NCBI GenBank assembly: GCA_001770935.1
Contig: MESI01000102.1
Span: 115,479 to 179,478 of the forward strand
DNA from: Burkholderiales bacterium RIFCSPLOWO2_12_FULL_61_40
GTDB lineage: Bacteria > Pseudomonadota > Gammaproteobacteria > Burkholderiales > Burkholderiaceae_C
Direction: 5' to 3'
Length of the DNA stretch: 64,000 nucleotides
Part shown: in pieces, positions 8,613 to 17,731 of the stretch
Position numbering within the stretch: the first letter of the stretch is position 1
How the letters are laid out: every line of letters starts with the position of its first letter
Program-made: the position numbers and the translations under genes
The notes under the pieces: generated by a model
The model's input: only the letters and a program-made list of their open reading frames with translations
What the model was told of the DNA's origin: nothing
Database searches by the model: none

Positions 8613-10174
8613 CCCGGCTCTTCCGGGGTGTTTTTATTGTCTGGGTCGTTCTGCGTTACGGGCTGGATGAACTGGTCCTGACCAGCTTCCAGAAGCCGTG
8701 GTTGCATGCCTTGTCCCGGCTGGTGTCGGTAGGGCGCAATCTGGATGCGCCGCGGGGGCAGCGCTTGCGCGAGGCGCTTGAGCGTCTTGGGCCCATTTTT
8801 GTCAAATTGGGGCAGGTCTTATCAACGCGGCGCGACCTTTTGCCTTTGGACATTTCCGATGAACTGGCGCTGCTGCAAGACCAGGTGCCGCCTTTTGGTT
8901 CGGACGTGGCGATTGCCACCATTGAGCGCGCCTTGCGCAAGCCTTTGAACGAGGTGTTCGTTTCCTTTGAGCAACAACCGGTCGCCAGCGCCTCCATTGC
9001 GCAGGTGCATTTTGCGGTGCTCAAAGACCGCCAAGGCAAGGAGCGGGAGGTGGCGGTCAAGGTGCTGCGCCCTGGCATGTTGCCGGCGATTGAAAAAGAT
9101 CTGAGCCTCATGCGCATGATGGCAGGCTGGGTGGACCGCCTGTCTGCCGATGGCAAGCGCCTGCGGCCGCTGGAAGTGGTGGCCGAATTTGACAAATACC
9201 TGCACGACGAGCTGGACCTGGTGCGTGAGGCCTCCAGCGCTGCGCAGTTGCGGCGCAATATGGCCGGGCTGGACCTGGTGCTGGTTCCGGAAATGCTGTG
9301 GGACTACTGCACCACGGACGTGCTGGTCATGGAGCGCATGCGCGGCGTGCCCATCAGCCAGGTGGAGCGCCTGAAGGCGGCTGGGGTCGACATTCCGAAG
9401 TTGGCCCGCGACGGGGTGACCATTTTCTTCACCCAGGTGTTTCGGGACGGCTTCTTCCATGGGGACATGCACCCCGGCAATATCCAGGTCAGCTTGGAGC
9501 CCAAGACCTTTGGCCGCTACATTTCTCTGGATTTTGGCATTGTCGGAACACTCACCGAGGTGGACAAGGAGTACCTGGCCCAAAATTTTGCGGCCTTTTT
9601 TCGACGCGATTACAAGCGGGTGGCCGAGCTGCATATTGAGTCGGGCTGGGTTCCACCCGGTACGCGGGTCGATGAACTGGAGGCCGGTATCCGTGCCGTG
9701 TGTGAGCCGTACTTTGACCGGCCTCTGAAGGAGATTTCGCTGGGCATGGTGCTGATGCGCCTGTTCCAGACGTCCCGGCGTTTCAACGTCGAAATCCAGC
9801 CCCAGCTGGTGCTGTTGCAAAAAACACTGCTCAACATCGAGGGCCTGGGGCGCCAGTTGGACCCCGAGCTGGACCTGTGGGCTACGGCCAAGCCGTTTCT
9901 GGAAAAGTGGATGCTCAACCAGATGGGGCCGCAAAAGCTGCTGGAGCAACTCAAGGCCCAGTCCCCGCACTATGCCAACCTGTTGCCCGAGTTGCCCATG
10001 CTGTTGCGGACCTATTTGAAGCGTGGGGGAGGGGATTCCGGGCAAGCCTTGCAGGAACTGTTGGCGGAGCAAAAGCGCACCAACCGTCTGCTGCAAAGCC
10101 TGGTGTCAGCCGTGATTGGCTTTGCCTTGGGCATGGTGGTGATGCAGATTGTGGTTCGGGTCGGGGTTTTTTAG
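8609..10174 (+). CDS. ubiB: ubiquinone biosynthesis regulatory protein kinase-like UbiB
   Basis: This 521-residue UbiB/ADCK-family protein shows the family KxGQ motif in [11 protein letters not shown], the alanine-rich nucleotide loop ASASIAQVH, an invariant lysine in [10 protein letters not shown], and the catalytic region [15 protein letters not shown] with the metal-binding [10 protein letters not shown]-terminal pair of hydrophobic segments (about residues 490-520, [20 protein letters not shown]) anchors it in the inner membrane. UbiB is needed for ubiquinone synthesis as an atypical kinase/ATPase that probably helps extract quinone precursors from the membrane. Start overlaps ubiJ by four bases. 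Confidence 0.93.
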   Translation: MTRLFRGVFIVWVVLRYGLDELVLTSFQKPWLHALSRLVSVGRNLDAPRGQRLREALERLGPIFVKLGQVLSTRRDLLPLDISDELALLQDQVPPFGSDVAIATIERALRKPLNEVFVSFEQQPVASASIAQVHFAVLKDRQGKEREVAVKVLRPGMLPAIEKDLSLMRMMAGWVDRLSADGKRLRPLEVVAEFDKYLHDELDLVREASSAAQLRRNMAGLDLVLVPEMLWDYCTTDVLVMERMRGVPISQVERLKAAGVDIPKLARDGVTIFFTQVFRDGFFHGDMHPGNIQVSLEPKTFGRYISLDFGIVGTLTEVDKEYLAQNFAAFFRRDYKRVAELHIESGWVPPGTRVDELEAGIRAVCEPYFDRPLKEISLGMVLMRLFQTSRRFNVEIQPQLVLLQKTLLNIEGLGRQLDPELDLWATAKPFLEKWMLNQMGPQKLLEQLKAQSPHYANLLPELPMLLRTYLKRGGGDSGQALQELLAEQKRTNRLLQSLVSAVIGFALGMVVMQIVVRVGVF

Positions 10175-10226
10175 CTGCCGTCTTATAATCGAAGGCTTTG
10201 CAACTTGGAATCAGAGCCCTAACGTT

Positions 10227-10544
10227 ATGCCGATTTACGCCTACAAATGCGATGCCTGCGGGTTTGCCAAAGACGTATTGCAAAAAATGTCTGACGCGCC
10301 ACTGGAAGTTTGCCCTTCTTGTGACAAGCCAGCTTTCAAAAAACAACTGACAGCAGCGGGTTTCCAGCTAAAGGGGTCGGGTTGGTATGTCACGGATTTC
10401 AAGGGTGGCAGCGCGCCGTCCACCAGTGTTGCACCGTCGGGCAGTGATGACGCGGCACCTGCGGCTGCAGCGGCACCCACCCCGAAAGCTGCCGATGCGG
10501 CACCCGCAGCGGCCACCCCTGCGCCTGCCGCCACCGGCAAATAA
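10227..10544 (+). CDS. FmdB-family zinc-ribbon protein
   Basis: This 105-residue protein starts MPIYAYKCDACG and has the second cysteine pair CPSCDKP, giving the CxxC...CxxC zinc ribbon of the FmdB regulatory family, followed by a conserved GFQLKGSGWYVTDFK. The C-terminal third is low-complexity Ala/Pro/Thr. The frame is open from 10149, but the ATG at 10227 begins exactly at the family N-terminus. It lies 52 nt after ubiB and 29 nt before the DUF502 gene, an arrangement common in beta-proteobacteria. The function is not established; a regulatory or RNA-related role is only inferred from the zinc ribbon. Confidence 0.85.
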   Translation: MPIYAYKCDACGFAKDVLQKMSDAPLEVCPSCDKPAFKKQLTAAGFQLKGSGWYVTDFKGGSAPSTSVAPSGSDDAAPAAAAAPTPKAADAAPAAATPAPAATGK

Positions 10545-10573
10545 GTACCTGCAGCGCTGACACGGGATCCACT

Positions 10574-11224
10574 GTGCCCTTCAAAAAATACCTGCTCACC
10601 GGCCTGATGGTCTGGCTGCCTTTGGCGATCACCCTTTGGGTGTTGTTGTGGCTGGTCGGCATGCTCGATGCGGTGTTTGGCGGCCTTTTGGCGGGCGTGG
10701 CTGCCGTGACCCCGGCCAGCATGGGGCCTTCCATTGCGCGGCTGCACAATATTCCTGGCCTGGGTGTATTGCTGGTGGTTTCCGTCATGTTGGCCACGGG
10801 TGCGCTGGTGTCCAACGTGGCCGGGCGCTGGTGGGTGACCCAATGGGACCGCTTGTTTACCAATATCCCCATCGTCAAGTCCATCTACAACAGTGTCAAA
10901 AAAGTATCCGACACCCTGTTCTCCAGCAACGGCAATGCATTTCGCACGGCCATGTTGATACAGTATCCTCGGCCCGGCACCTGGACCATTGCGTTCCAAA
11001 CCGGCGTGCCCGGCGGTGAGGTGCAAACCCACCTTGGCGCGGACTTTGTCAGCGTTTACGTGCCCACCACGCCGAACCCGACCAGTGGATTTTTTCTGAT
11101 GCTGCCCAAAGCGGATGTGATTGAACTGGACATGAGCGTGGATGAGGCCCTGACGTATGTGATTTCCATGGGCTCTGTGGTGCCCAATCCTGTGCTGTCA
11201 CCCAAATCAGCGCTCTCCAAATAA
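10574..11224 (+). CDS. DUF502 family membrane protein
   Basis: The 216-residue protein begins PFKKYLLTGLMVWLPLAIT and has two clear hydrophobic segments near residues 8-35 and 55-85 (LLVVSVMLATGALVSNVAG). These are followed by IPIVKSIYNSVKKVSDTL and the family block NPTSGFFLMLPKADVIELD. This matches the DUF502 family of inner-membrane proteins. The start is GTG at 10574. It lies 45 nt upstream of aspS. No biochemical function is known to me for this family. Confidence 0.87.
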   Translation: MPFKKYLLTGLMVWLPLAITLWVLLWLVGMLDAVFGGLLAGVAAVTPASMGPSIARLHNIPGLGVLLVVSVMLATGALVSNVAGRWWVTQWDRLFTNIPIVKSIYNSVKKVSDTLFSSNGNAFRTAMLIQYPRPGTWTIAFQTGVPGGEVQTHLGADFVSVYVPTTPNPTSGFFLMLPKADVIELDMSVDEALTYVISMGSVVPNPVLSPKSALSK

Positions 11225-11269
11225 TTTTTATGTAACCCGGTGCCGATACCGGCATCTTGAAAGCAAGCT

Positions 11270-13084
11270 ATGGCCATGCGTTCCCACTATTGCGGTCTTG
11301 TGACCGAAGCCCTGATGGGCCAAACTGTTTCCCTGTGCGGATGGGTGAACCGTCGCCGTGACCACGGTGGCGTGATTTTTGTGGATGTGCGCGACCGTGA
11401 AGGTTATGTACAGGTCGTGTGCGACCCCGACCGGGCCGACATGTTCAAGGCCGCCGAAGGCCTGCGCAATGAATTTTGTGTCCAGATCAAGGGCCTGGTG
11501 CGTGCGCGCCCCGAAGGTACCGTGAATGACAACCTCAAAAGCGGCAAGATTGAGGTTTTGTGCCATGAGCTGACGGTCCTGAACCCTTCGGTCACCCCTC
11601 CGTTCCAGTTGGATGACGACAACCTGTCGGAAACCACCCGCCTGACCCACCGCGTGCTGGACCTGCGCCGTCCCTACATGCAAAACAACCTGATGCTGCG
11701 TTACCGCGTGTCCATGGAAGTGCGCAAGTTCCTGGATGCCAATGGTTTTGTCGACATCGAAACCCCTATGCTCACCAAGTCCACACCCGAAGGTGCGCGT
11801 GACTACCTGGTGCCAAGCCGTGTGCATGACGGCCATTTCTTTGCGCTGCCGCAGTCGCCCCAGCTGTTCAAGCAGTTGCTGATGGTGGCGGGTTTTGACC
11901 GCTACTACCAGATCACCAAATGTTTCCGTGATGAAGACCTGCGCGCAGACCGCCAACCTGAATTCACCCAGATCGATATCGAAACTTCGTTCCTGAGTGA
12001 AGAAGAAATCCGTGGCATGTTCCAGGGCATGATCACCACCGTGTTCAAGAACACCATCAACGTGGACCTGGGCGAGTTCCCGGTGATGACCTACCAGGAA
12101 GCCATGCATGTCTATGGCTCGGACAAGCCCGACCTGCGTGTTAATTTGAAGTTTACCGAAGTCACCGATGTGATGGCCGATGTGGATTTCAAAGTCTTCT
12201 CGGGTGCAGCCACCATGAAAAACGGCCGCGTGGTGGCACTGCGCGTGCCCGGTGGTTCTGCCGAAGGGGGCGGCATCAGCCGTGGCGAGATCGATGCCTA
12301 TACCGAGTTCGTCAAGATCTATGGCGCCAAGGGCCTGGCCTATATCCGCGTCAACGATTTGTCCAAGGGCCGTGACGGCTTGCAGAGCCCCATCGTCAAG
12401 AACATCCACGACAAGGCCCTGAACGCTGTGCTGGAGCGCTCCGGTGCGCAAAACGGTGACCTGATTTTCTTTGGCGCCGACAAGGCCAAGATCGTCAACG
12501 ATGCCATTGGTGCGCTGCGTATCAAGATTGGCCACAGCGAGTTTGGCAAGAAAAACGGCCTGTTCGAAAAAACCTGGCGCCCGATGTGGGTGGTGGACTT
12601 CCCGATGTTCGAATACGACGAGGAAGCCCAGCGTTACACCGCCACCCACCACCCCTTCACCGCGCCCAAAGACGGCCATGAAGACTGGATGGTGACGGCG
12701 CCCGAGAAATGCATTTCCAAGGGCTATGACATGGTCTTGAACGGCTGGGAAATGGGCGGCGGATCCGTCCGTATCCACCGTGCCGACGTGCAGCAGAAAG
12801 TGTTTGACGCACTCAAGATCACGCCCGAAGAAGCGCAACTCAAGTTCGGCTTCCTGTTGGATGCCTTGCAGTACGGCGCTCCTCCGCATGGCGGTTTGGC
12901 GTTTGGCCTGGACCGCATCGTCACGCTGATGACCGGTGCCGAGTCCATCCGCGACGTGATTGCCTTCCCCAAAACCCAGCGTGCCCAGTGCCTGCTGACC
13001 CAAGCCCCCAGTCCGGTGGACGAGAAGCAGTTGCGCGAGTTGCACATTCGCCTGCGCACACCGGACGCGACCAAAACGGCCTGA
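11270..13084 (+). CDS. aspS: aspartate--tRNA ligase
   Basis: The 604-residue class II aminoacyl-tRNA synthetase has an N-terminal OB anticodon-binding domain ([20 protein letters not shown]), motif 2 ([20 protein letters not shown]), and motif 3 ([15 protein letters not shown]). It also has the insertion domain found in bacterial AspRS. It charges tRNA-Asp with aspartate in the cytosol. Whether it is the non-discriminating type that also charges tRNA-Asn cannot be decided here. Translation could start at 11270 or at the second Met two codons later. A strong intrinsic terminator follows at 13107-13137. Confidence 0.95.
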   Translation: MAMRSHYCGLVTEALMGQTVSLCGWVNRRRDHGGVIFVDVRDREGYVQVVCDPDRADMFKAAEGLRNEFCVQIKGLVRARPEGTVNDNLKSGKIEVLCHELTVLNPSVTPPFQLDDDNLSETTRLTHRVLDLRRPYMQNNLMLRYRVSMEVRKFLDANGFVDIETPMLTKSTPEGARDYLVPSRVHDGHFFALPQSPQLFKQLLMVAGFDRYYQITKCFRDEDLRADRQPEFTQIDIETSFLSEEEIRGMFQGMITTVFKNTINVDLGEFPVMTYQEAMHVYGSDKPDLRVNLKFTEVTDVMADVDFKVFSGAATMKNGRVVALRVPGGSAEGGGISRGEIDAYTEFVKIYGAKGLAYIRVNDLSKGRDGLQSPIVKNIHDKALNAVLERSGAQNGDLIFFGADKAKIVNDAIGALRIKIGHSEFGKKNGLFEKTWRPMWVVDFPMFEYDEEAQRYTATHHPFTAPKDGHEDWMVTAPEKCISKGYDMVLNGWEMGGGSVRIHRADVQQKVFDALKITPEEAQLKFGFLLDALQYGAPPHGGLAFGLDRIVTLMTGAESIRDVIAFPKTQRAQCLLTQAPSPVDEKQLRELHIRLRTPDATKTA

Positions 13085-13106
13085 GTTTCAGCGCTGGTGC
13101 ACAATG

Positions 13107-13137
13107 AAAGGGCGCTGGTCACTGGCGCCCTTTTTTT
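13107..13137 (+). terminator. intrinsic terminator after aspS
   Basis: AAAGGGCGC and GCGCCCTTT flank a 9-nt loop and are followed by a seven-T run at 13131-13137, a textbook Rho-independent terminator 22 nt after the aspS stop codon. The T-run abuts the nudB start codon at 13138. Confidence 0.85.
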
Positions 13138-13644
13138 ATGCCTGCACCTTACAAAATTCCAGAATCCGTGCTGGTGGTGATTTACACCCCGGCACTGGAC
13201 GTGCTGCTCATCCGCCGCACCGAGGCGGACCCAGAGGCCCCCGCATTCTGGCAATCGGTCACCGGCAGCAAGGATGCATGGGAAGAGTCGTATGTGCACA
13301 CCGCGGCACGCGAGGTGCTGGAGGAAACGGGGATGGACTGCACGCCGGGAACCCCTTTGCACGGGCATTTACAGGACTGGCATTTGGAAAACGTGTACGG
13401 AATTTACCCCCGCTGGTTGTACCGCTACGCACCAGGGGTGACCCACAATACCGAACATGTCTTGGGTCTGCAGGTGCCGGTTGCAACCCCGGTACAGCTC
13501 AACCCCCGCGAACACACCCATTACCAGTGGTTGCCTTACCTGCAAGCGGCCGAGCTGTGCTTTTCGCCGTCCAATGCCGAAGCCATATTGCAACTCCCGC
13601 GATTTGCCCAGGCGCTGCCACCCCACTCAAGACGCACCGTATGA
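13138..13644 (+). CDS. nudB: dihydroneopterin triphosphate diphosphatase (NudB-type Nudix hydrolase)
   Basis: The 168-residue protein contains a Nudix box from GSKDAWEESY through AAREVLEETGMD, preceded by PESVLVVIYTPALDVLLIRR, which is characteristic of NudB. NudB removes pyrophosphate from dihydroneopterin triphosphate in folate synthesis and can also act on dATP. Adjacency to aspS is also seen in E. coli. The start codon directly follows the T-run of the aspS terminator, leaving no room for a Shine-Dalgarno outside the hairpin. The gene overlaps the next one by ATGA. Confidence 0.86.
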   Translation: MPAPYKIPESVLVVIYTPALDVLLIRRTEADPEAPAFWQSVTGSKDAWEESYVHTAAREVLEETGMDCTPGTPLHGHLQDWHLENVYGIYPRWLYRYAPGVTHNTEHVLGLQVPVATPVQLNPREHTHYQWLPYLQAAELCFSPSNAEAILQLPRFAQALPPHSRRTV

Positions 13645-14384
13645 CCTCGATCCGCGTGGCGACCTACAACATTCATAAAGGCGTGCAAGGACTTGGTCCC
13701 CGGCGCCGACTGGAAATTCACAACCTGGGCCACGCCGTGGAGCAACTCGATGCCGACATTGTGTGTTTGCAAGAGGTGCGCAAGGAGCACCGCCGTGAAG
13801 CCCGGTTTTTCGCCCATTGGCCTGAGGTGCCTCAGGCCGAGTTCCTGGCGCCAGAGGGGTATGAGGCGGTGTACCGCACCAACGCGGTCACCCGCCATGG
13901 GGAGCATGGCAACGCCATGTTGTCACGCTGGCCGGTTGTCTCGCACCAGCACGAAGATATGTCGGACCACAGGTTTGAGCAGCGTGGACTTTTGCACTCC
14001 GAGGTGCGGATCCACGAGCAATCGGTGCACGTCGTGGTGGTGCATTTGGGGCTGATCCGCTCCAGCCGGGTGCGCCAGCTGGCGCAGCTCCAACGCTATA
14101 TTGCGCGCGAAATACCGAACCACACACCTCTGCTCGTGGCGGGCGATTTCAACGACTGGGGCACTTTGGTGCAAAGTAGCTTGAGGCCCACGGGGCTGCT
14201 GGCATTTGAGCATGCACAGGCCCTGACGTTTCCTGCGCGGCTGCCACTGGTGCAGTTGGACTACGTCTACGCCAGGGGGCTGAAGCCACTGGGTTTGCAG
14301 GTGCCCACGGGGCGCATCTGGAGTCGCATGTCAGACCATCTGCCCCTGATTGCAGATTTTGAGTTGCCTTCGGCTGGCGCTTAA
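13641..14384 (+). CDS. endonuclease/exonuclease/phosphatase (EEP) family protein
   Basis: This 247-residue protein starts TSIRVATYNIHKGVQ and includes DIVCLQEVRKEH, VVVVHLGLIRSSRVRQL, PLLVAGDFNDWG and the C-terminal SDHLPLIADFEL. These are the conserved metal and catalytic positions (N, E, D, N, SDH) of the DNase I-like EEP superfamily. The superfamily includes DNases, sphingomyelinases and inositol phosphatases. The tight coupling to clsB, 2 nt downstream, hints at a phospholipid substrate, which is inference. The ATG at 13641 overlaps the nudB stop; the frame is open earlier but only as a shadow. Confidence 0.84.
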   Translation: MTSIRVATYNIHKGVQGLGPRRRLEIHNLGHAVEQLDADIVCLQEVRKEHRREARFFAHWPEVPQAEFLAPEGYEAVYRTNAVTRHGEHGNAMLSRWPVVSHQHEDMSDHRFEQRGLLHSEVRIHEQSVHVVVVHLGLIRSSRVRQLAQLQRYIAREIPNHTPLLVAGDFNDWGTLVQSSLRPTGLLAFEHAQALTFPARLPLVQLDYVYARGLKPLGLQVPTGRIWSRMSDHLPLIADFELPSAGA

Positions 14385-14386
14385 CC

Positions 14387-15601
14387 GTGCAGCAGATGAA
14401 GCCGGGCCACCAGGTACTGCTGTTGCAGGGAGGGGCGGCGTTTTTTCCGGCCCTGGTCGATGCCATCGACAACAGCGTGCATGAGGTCCGCCTGGAAACC
14501 TATATTTTCCATTTCGAGGCTTCGGGGGAACGGGTGGCTGAAGCGCTGGTGCGTGCCGCACGGCGGTCCGTGGCGGTGTATCTGGTGATGGATGGCGTAG
14601 GAACGCCGGAGGTTCCTGAGGCGTGGGCGCAGCGCTTTGCAGAGGCGGGAGTGCACTGGCACCGTTTTTCCCCCTTGGGCAGTTTGGGGTATTTATTGCC
14701 GGTGCGTTGGCGGCGTCTGCACCGCAAGCTGTGCGTGGTGGATGCCCGTGTGGCCTTTTGCGGTGGCATCAATATATTGGATGACTTTGTGGACCCGCAC
14801 TATGGTCGTCAGGCATCACCCCGTTTTGACTTTGCGGTGCAAGTGTGCGGTCCGCTGGTGGCCGATGCACACCGGGCGGCGAGCCAATTTTGGCGGCGTA
14901 TGCAGGCCACCCGCCAACTGGAGCATTTGCAGCTGGGGGGGGCGCATGAATTCCTGATGGAATCCATCCAACCCCTGTGCGTACCGGCACAGTTGGCACA
15001 CGATACCAACGCCCCCCAGAGTGCGGGAGCCATGGCAGCTTTGGTGCTGCGCGACAACGTGCGCAACCGCACGCGTATTGAACGCGCCTACCGCAAGGCC
15101 ATTGGCGAGGCGCGCCAGGAGGTGCTGATTGCCAATGCCTATTTTTTACCCGGTGGCAAACTGCGCCGCGCATTGATTCACGCGGCGCGCAGAGGTGTGC
15201 GTGTACGCCTGCTGCTACAGGGGCGCTATGAATATTTCATGCAATACCATGCGGCCCGTCCTGTGTTCGGCGCCCTGCTGGCGGCTGGCGTGGAGATCCA
15301 TGAATACTCGCTTGGTTTCTTGCATGCCAAAGTGGCGGTGGTGGATGGGCGATGGGCCACGGTCGGCTCGTCCAACTTGGACCCATTGAGTTTGCTGCTG
15401 GCGCGTGAGGCCAATGTGGTGGTGGAAGATGTGCCTTTTGCCCAAACACTGCGCGCCCAACTGACCCAGGCCATTGAATCCCAGGGGGTGCGCTTGGACG
15501 CCAGCCTGTATGCGCTGCGCCCCTGGCGGCAACGCTGCCTGGACCGGCTGGCCTATGGTTTGATGCGCCTGGGTTTGTTTTTGACCGGGCGCCGCTATTG
15601 A
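14387..15601 (+). CDS. clsB: cardiolipin synthase B-type phospholipase D protein
   Basis: The 404-residue protein has two phospholipase D motifs: HRKLCVVDARVAFCGGINI (about residue 108) and HAKVAVVDGRWATVGSSNL (about residue 310). The N-terminal VRLETYIFHFEASGERVAEA and the overall length match ClsB, which makes cardiolipin at the inner membrane. It has no obvious N-terminal transmembrane helices, also as in ClsB. The start is GTG at 14387, two bases after the EEP stop codon; an ATG at 14396 is an alternative. It follows the EEP-family gene in the same operon. Confidence 0.9.
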   Translation: MQQMKPGHQVLLLQGGAAFFPALVDAIDNSVHEVRLETYIFHFEASGERVAEALVRAARRSVAVYLVMDGVGTPEVPEAWAQRFAEAGVHWHRFSPLGSLGYLLPVRWRRLHRKLCVVDARVAFCGGINILDDFVDPHYGRQASPRFDFAVQVCGPLVADAHRAASQFWRRMQATRQLEHLQLGGAHEFLMESIQPLCVPAQLAHDTNAPQSAGAMAALVLRDNVRNRTRIERAYRKAIGEARQEVLIANAYFLPGGKLRRALIHAARRGVRVRLLLQGRYEYFMQYHAARPVFGALLAAGVEIHEYSLGFLHAKVAVVDGRWATVGSSNLDPLSLLLAREANVVVEDVPFAQTLRAQLTQAIESQGVRLDASLYALRPWRQRCLDRLAYGLMRLGLFLTGRRY

Positions 15602-15650
15602 TTTGATAGCTGCTTACGCATATTCTATGCGGGCTAGTGGCCAAAAACAT
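15601..15650 (+). repeat. dispersed intergenic element, copy 2 (before folE)
   Basis: Here the core reads GATAGCTGCTTACGCATATT, then CTATGCGGGCTAGTGGCC, in the same orientation as copy 1. It begins at the clsB stop codon and occupies most of the 78-nt gap before folE. Confidence 0.72.
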
Positions 15651-15679
15651 TACTAAGCAAAGACTGGTACCATTGTGCC

Positions 15680-16405
15680 ATGCTAATGAAAAAACAGAGC
15701 ACCATGAACCCTACAGATGCCGACGAGGGAACCCCCGTTTCCGTCAAAATCCGCGAACGCCTGGCGGCTGCGCGCAAACGCTTCCACGCCAACGACAATA
15801 TTGCAGAGTTCATTGAACCCGGCGAACTGGAAAAGCTGCTCGACGAAGTCGAAGAAAAGATGAAGGGCGTGCTCAGCAGCCTGGTGATCGACACCGAAAA
15901 CGACCATAACACCGACAACACCGCCCGCCGCGTGGCCAAGATGTATGTCAATGAGGTGTTTCGCGGCCGCTACGTCACCGGCCCCAGTATCACCGAATTT
16001 CCCAATGTGGGGCACCTCAACGAGTTGATGATTGTGGGCCCCATCACCGTGCGCAGCGCCTGCAGCCACCATTTCTGCCCGGTGATCGGCAAGATCTGGA
16101 TCGGCGTCATGCCCAATGAACACACCAACGTGATTGGCCTGTCCAAGTACGCCCGACTGGCGGAGTGGATCATGGGCCGACCCCAGATTCAGGAAGAGGC
16201 GGTCGTGCAATTGGCAGACCTGATTCAGGAAAAAACCCAACCCGACGGCCTGGCCATCGTCATGGAAGCCAGCCACTATTGCATGGCGTGGCGCGGAGTC
16301 AAGGACATGGACAGCAAAATGATCAATTCGGTCATGCGCGGCGTGTTCCTGAAAGACTCCAACTTGCGCCGCGAGTTCTTGTCCCTGATTCCCCGAAAGG
16401 TTTGA
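15680..16405 (+). CDS. folE: GTP cyclohydrolase I
   Basis: The 241-residue protein has the type I signature: DNTARRVAKMYVNEVF, the zinc/active-site block RSACSHHFCPVIGKIWIG, and SHYCMAWRGV. It converts GTP to 7,8-dihydroneopterin triphosphate, the first step of folate (or biopterin) synthesis. The product is the substrate of NudB encoded 2.5 kb upstream. The N-terminus is longer than in E. coli FolE, and initiation could also be at ATG 15686 or 15704. The BLUF gene begins 4 nt after the stop codon. Confidence 0.94.
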   Translation: MLMKKQSTMNPTDADEGTPVSVKIRERLAAARKRFHANDNIAEFIEPGELEKLLDEVEEKMKGVLSSLVIDTENDHNTDNTARRVAKMYVNEVFRGRYVTGPSITEFPNVGHLNELMIVGPITVRSACSHHFCPVIGKIWIGVMPNEHTNVIGLSKYARLAEWIMGRPQIQEEAVVQLADLIQEKTQPDGLAIVMEASHYCMAWRGVKDMDSKMINSVMRGVFLKDSNLRREFLSLIPRKV

Positions 16406-16409
16406 CGCC

Positions 16410-16832
16410 ATGTTGGTACGTTTGCTCTACGCCAGTCGCGCGGTGGACCCCCGTCCGGAAGCCATTGAGGCCATACTGGCCCAGTCCCGTCAGTACAACC
16501 CCACCTGTGGCATCACCGGCATTCTTTGTTACGGCGGTGGCATTTTCCTGCAGGCCATTGAAGGCGGACGCATGGCGGTGAGCGAGCTGTACGGTCATAT
16601 CCAGAAAGATGTGCGCCACAAGGACGTGGTACTGCTGCACTACGAAGAAATTGCCGAACGCCGTTTCGGGGGCTGGACCATGGGGCAGGTCAATATGTCC
16701 AAGATCAATACCAATATTTTGCTCAAATATTCGGAAAAACCCGAATTGAACCCCTATTTGGTCTCCGGTTCCGTTTCTCTGGCCTTGCTGGAAGAACTGA
16801 TGGCCACCGCATCCATCATCGGACGCGCCTGA
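16410..16832 (+). CDS. BLUF-domain blue-light photoreceptor
   Basis: The 140-residue protein is essentially one BLUF domain. It has LLYASRA with the flavin-interacting Tyr near residue 7, RQYNPTCGITGILCYGGGIF with the conserved Asn, and LQAIEGG with the essential Gln. WTMGQVNM near residue 90 carries the Trp/Met pair seen in AppA and related proteins. BLUF proteins bind FAD non-covalently and shift a Tyr-Gln-flavin hydrogen-bond network in blue light. There is no output domain, so it belongs to the short BLUF class that signals by protein contact. It follows folE by 4 nt and precedes an EamA transporter by 11 nt, so an operon is likely. Confidence 0.92.
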   Translation: MLVRLLYASRAVDPRPEAIEAILAQSRQYNPTCGITGILCYGGGIFLQAIEGGRMAVSELYGHIQKDVRHKDVVLLHYEEIAERRFGGWTMGQVNMSKINTNILLKYSEKPELNPYLVSGSVSLALLEELMATASIIGRA

Positions 16833-16843
16833 ACGCCTAGCGC

Positions 16844-17725
16844 ATGCCGGCGTCCGCCCTGGTTCTGGTGGTCTTTGCCGGATTGATTCACGCCAGTTGG
16901 AACATCGCGGCCAAGAAAGCCGGTGGTGACGCGCGTTTTGCCTGTTTCACCGCTTTGGTGATGATGGTGTTTTGGGCCCCCGTGGGGCTGTGGTTGGGCT
17001 GGCGCCAATTGCCCTCCTGGGGATGGGATGCCTGGACCCTGATTGTGCTCAGCGGTGTACTGCATGTGGTGTATTACGTCGTGCTCTTGCGGGGCTACCG
17101 CAAGGCAGATCTGACGGTGGTCTACCCCTTGGCAAGGGGCTCCGGCCCGCTATTGGCCTCCCTGGGCGCGATCGTTCTCTTGGGTGAACACATCTCGGCC
17201 TGGGGGTGGGGCGGGGTGCTGGGCGTTGTCTTGGGCGTATTTCTGATTGCCGGTGGCCCGGGGCTGCTGCGCCGGGCACATGACGTCACACAGCGCCGCC
17301 GAATCCACGCAGGCCTGCGCTATGGCTTGGCGACGGGGGTGCTGATCGCCAGTTACACCGTGGTCGATGGCTACGCGGTCAAGGTGATGTTGCTGTCGCC
17401 GATTTTGGTGGACTATTTCGGCAATTTTGTGCGTCTGGTATTTTTGCTGCCGCCTTTGCTGCGCGACCGTCCTGCCGCGCGGCGTCTGTGGGGACTGCAA
17501 TGGAAATATGCCTTGCTGGTGGGTATCGTCAGTCCCGTCTCCTACGTGCTGGTGCTGTACGCGGTGCAAGTGGCTCCTTTGAGCCATGTGGCTCCGGCGC
17601 GCGAGGTGTCCATGTTGTTTGCAGCCCTGCTGGGCGGCCATTTGCTGGGCGAGGGTGACCGCGTGGGGCGCTTTCTGGGCGCCGCACTCATTGGGGTGGG
17701 TGTGATGGCCTTGGCCCATGGGTAG
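16844..17725 (+). CDS. EamA-family (DMT superfamily) transporter
   Basis: This 293-residue protein has about ten hydrophobic helices and two repeated halves, the EamA architecture. It begins ASALVLVVFAGLIHASWNIA and has the characteristic VYPLARGSGPLLASLGAIVL. Members export or import small metabolites across the inner membrane; the substrate cannot be predicted. It sits 11 nt after the BLUF gene and directly before DUF429, probably in one transcript from folE. Confidence 0.87.
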   Translation: MPASALVLVVFAGLIHASWNIAAKKAGGDARFACFTALVMMVFWAPVGLWLGWRQLPSWGWDAWTLIVLSGVLHVVYYVVLLRGYRKADLTVVYPLARGSGPLLASLGAIVLLGEHISAWGWGGVLGVVLGVFLIAGGPGLLRRAHDVTQRRRIHAGLRYGLATGVLIASYTVVDGYAVKVMLLSPILVDYFGNFVRLVFLLPPLLRDRPAARRLWGLQWKYALLVGIVSPVSYVLVLYAVQVAPLSHVAPAREVSMLFAALLGGHLLGEGDRVGRFLGAALIGVGVMALAHG

Positions 17726-17731
17726 TTGGGT

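Noticed and set aside
11228..13045. 600-residue minus-strand open frame opposite aspS
   Set aside because: It is a shadow of the AspRS gene; the composition is typical of antisense translation and no motif is present.
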